Shown in pieces: positions 63,744 through 64,000 of a DNA stretch of 64,000 bases. Within the stretch, counting starts at the first letter, position 1. Each line of letters begins with the position of its first letter. Origin of the DNA: Streptomyces sp. R28 (GTDB lineage: Bacteria; Actinomycetota; Actinomycetes; Streptomycetales; Streptomycetaceae); the NCBI RefSeq assembly GCF_041052385.1, contig NZ_CP163439.1:6995001-7059000 (forward strand), written 5' to 3'. A program made the translations under genes and the position numbers. A model generated the notes under the pieces. The model saw only the letters and a program-made list of their open reading frames with translations. It did no database searches and was not told the origin of the DNA.

Positions 63744-64000
63744 CTACCCCTCGGGTACGACCGTCTGCACGATCCGCTCGACCAGCCCGTCCGGCACGCC
63801 GACCCCGGGCAGGACGCCGTCCAGCACGTCCGGCAGCGTCAGGTGCTCCAGGAGCAGTCCGAGCATCGCGAGATAGAGCACGGTGACGACCTCGTCGCCG
63901 CCGGGCAGCCCGGCGTTGCGGTGGAACTCCATGCCCTCCTCCAGGTCGCCGCGCACCGACTTGGTGAAGGAGGTGCGCAGTTCGGGGCGCCGGTTGGCCT
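63744..64000 (-). CDS. Probable TetR-family regulator, C-terminal part (5' end outside window)
   Basis: The last 85 residues of a protein whose start is beyond the window. The visible part is helical: NRRPELRTSFTKSVRGDLEE, then EVVTVLYLAMLGLLLEHLTL and VGVPDGLVERIVQTVVPEG. This is the style of a TetR/AcrR ligand domain ending. No DNA-binding part is in view, so the assignment is tentative. Confidence 0.55.
   Translation of the reverse strand, partial: ANRRPELRTSFTKSVRGDLEEGMEFHRNAGLPGGDEVVTVLYLAMLGLLLEHLTLPDVLDGVLPGVGVPDGLVERIVQTVVPEG

Overview
The window is chromosomal DNA from a Streptomyces species. The base composition is high-GC with G/C-rich third codon positions, starts are often GTG, and 4-bp ATGA/GTGA gene overlaps are frequent. 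Many loci are diagnostic for the genus: sigR-rsrA, nrdABS, epi-isozizaene synthase with CYP170, dasRABCD-nagB, wblE, sigH-ushX and a family 2B encapsulin. From memory, gene order follows the conserved core of S. coelicolor around SCO5161-SCO5251. No rRNA, CRISPR array, integrase or insertion sequence was seen. All identifications come from reading the sequence and recall of families; nothing was searched.

Layout. 1-17.3 kb: housekeeping genes (Lon-like PDZ protease, UPF0182 membrane protein, two identical initiator tRNAs flanking a Sel1-repeat protein, a NitT/TauT-type ABC importer, a Fur-family regulator, hisN, an SMR exporter, rsgA, aroA). 17.4-24.7 kb: an SRAP protein, the thiol-oxidative stress pair sigR-rsrA with its autoregulated promoter and the coding extension for the long isoform, two consecutive membrane HD-type proteins (the second lacking the GYP part), a TPR protein and peptide deformylase. 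24.9-27.4 kb: the albaflavenone pair. 27.5-33.2 kb: class Ia ribonucleotide reductase nrdA-nrdB behind a cobalamin riboswitch, with the AraC-like nrdS separated from nrdB by two opposite-strand genes. 33.2-37 kb: an acetyltransferase, an unknown two-gene unit, an SSS-family transporter with its DUF3311 partner, and a deletion remnant joining the ends of cstA and ybdD.

37-45.1 kb is the chitobiose/N-acetylglucosamine region: DasR, the DasABC importer (ATPase encoded elsewhere), the GH3 enzyme DasD, NagB and a GlmS-like SIS protein, with DasR operator-like sites in both control regions. A further DasR-like site at 46.88 kb lies upstream of a PdtaS-type sensor kinase. 45.2-46.7 kb holds a divergent SDR/TetR pair with two matching 12-bp palindromes. 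47-55 kb: sensor kinase, wblE, a diacylglycerol kinase-like gene, the ushX-sigH stress unit, a UBP zinc-finger protein and a Na+/H+ antiporter.

55.2-64 kb is the most accessory-looking part. It has a 969-residue TIR/NB-ARC/TPR protein resembling an NLR, a PLP deaminase-type enzyme, a cytoplasmic-looking amidase, a family 2B encapsulin shell gene followed by a polyprenyl synthase that looks like its cargo, an acetyltransferase and the end of a probable TetR regulator.
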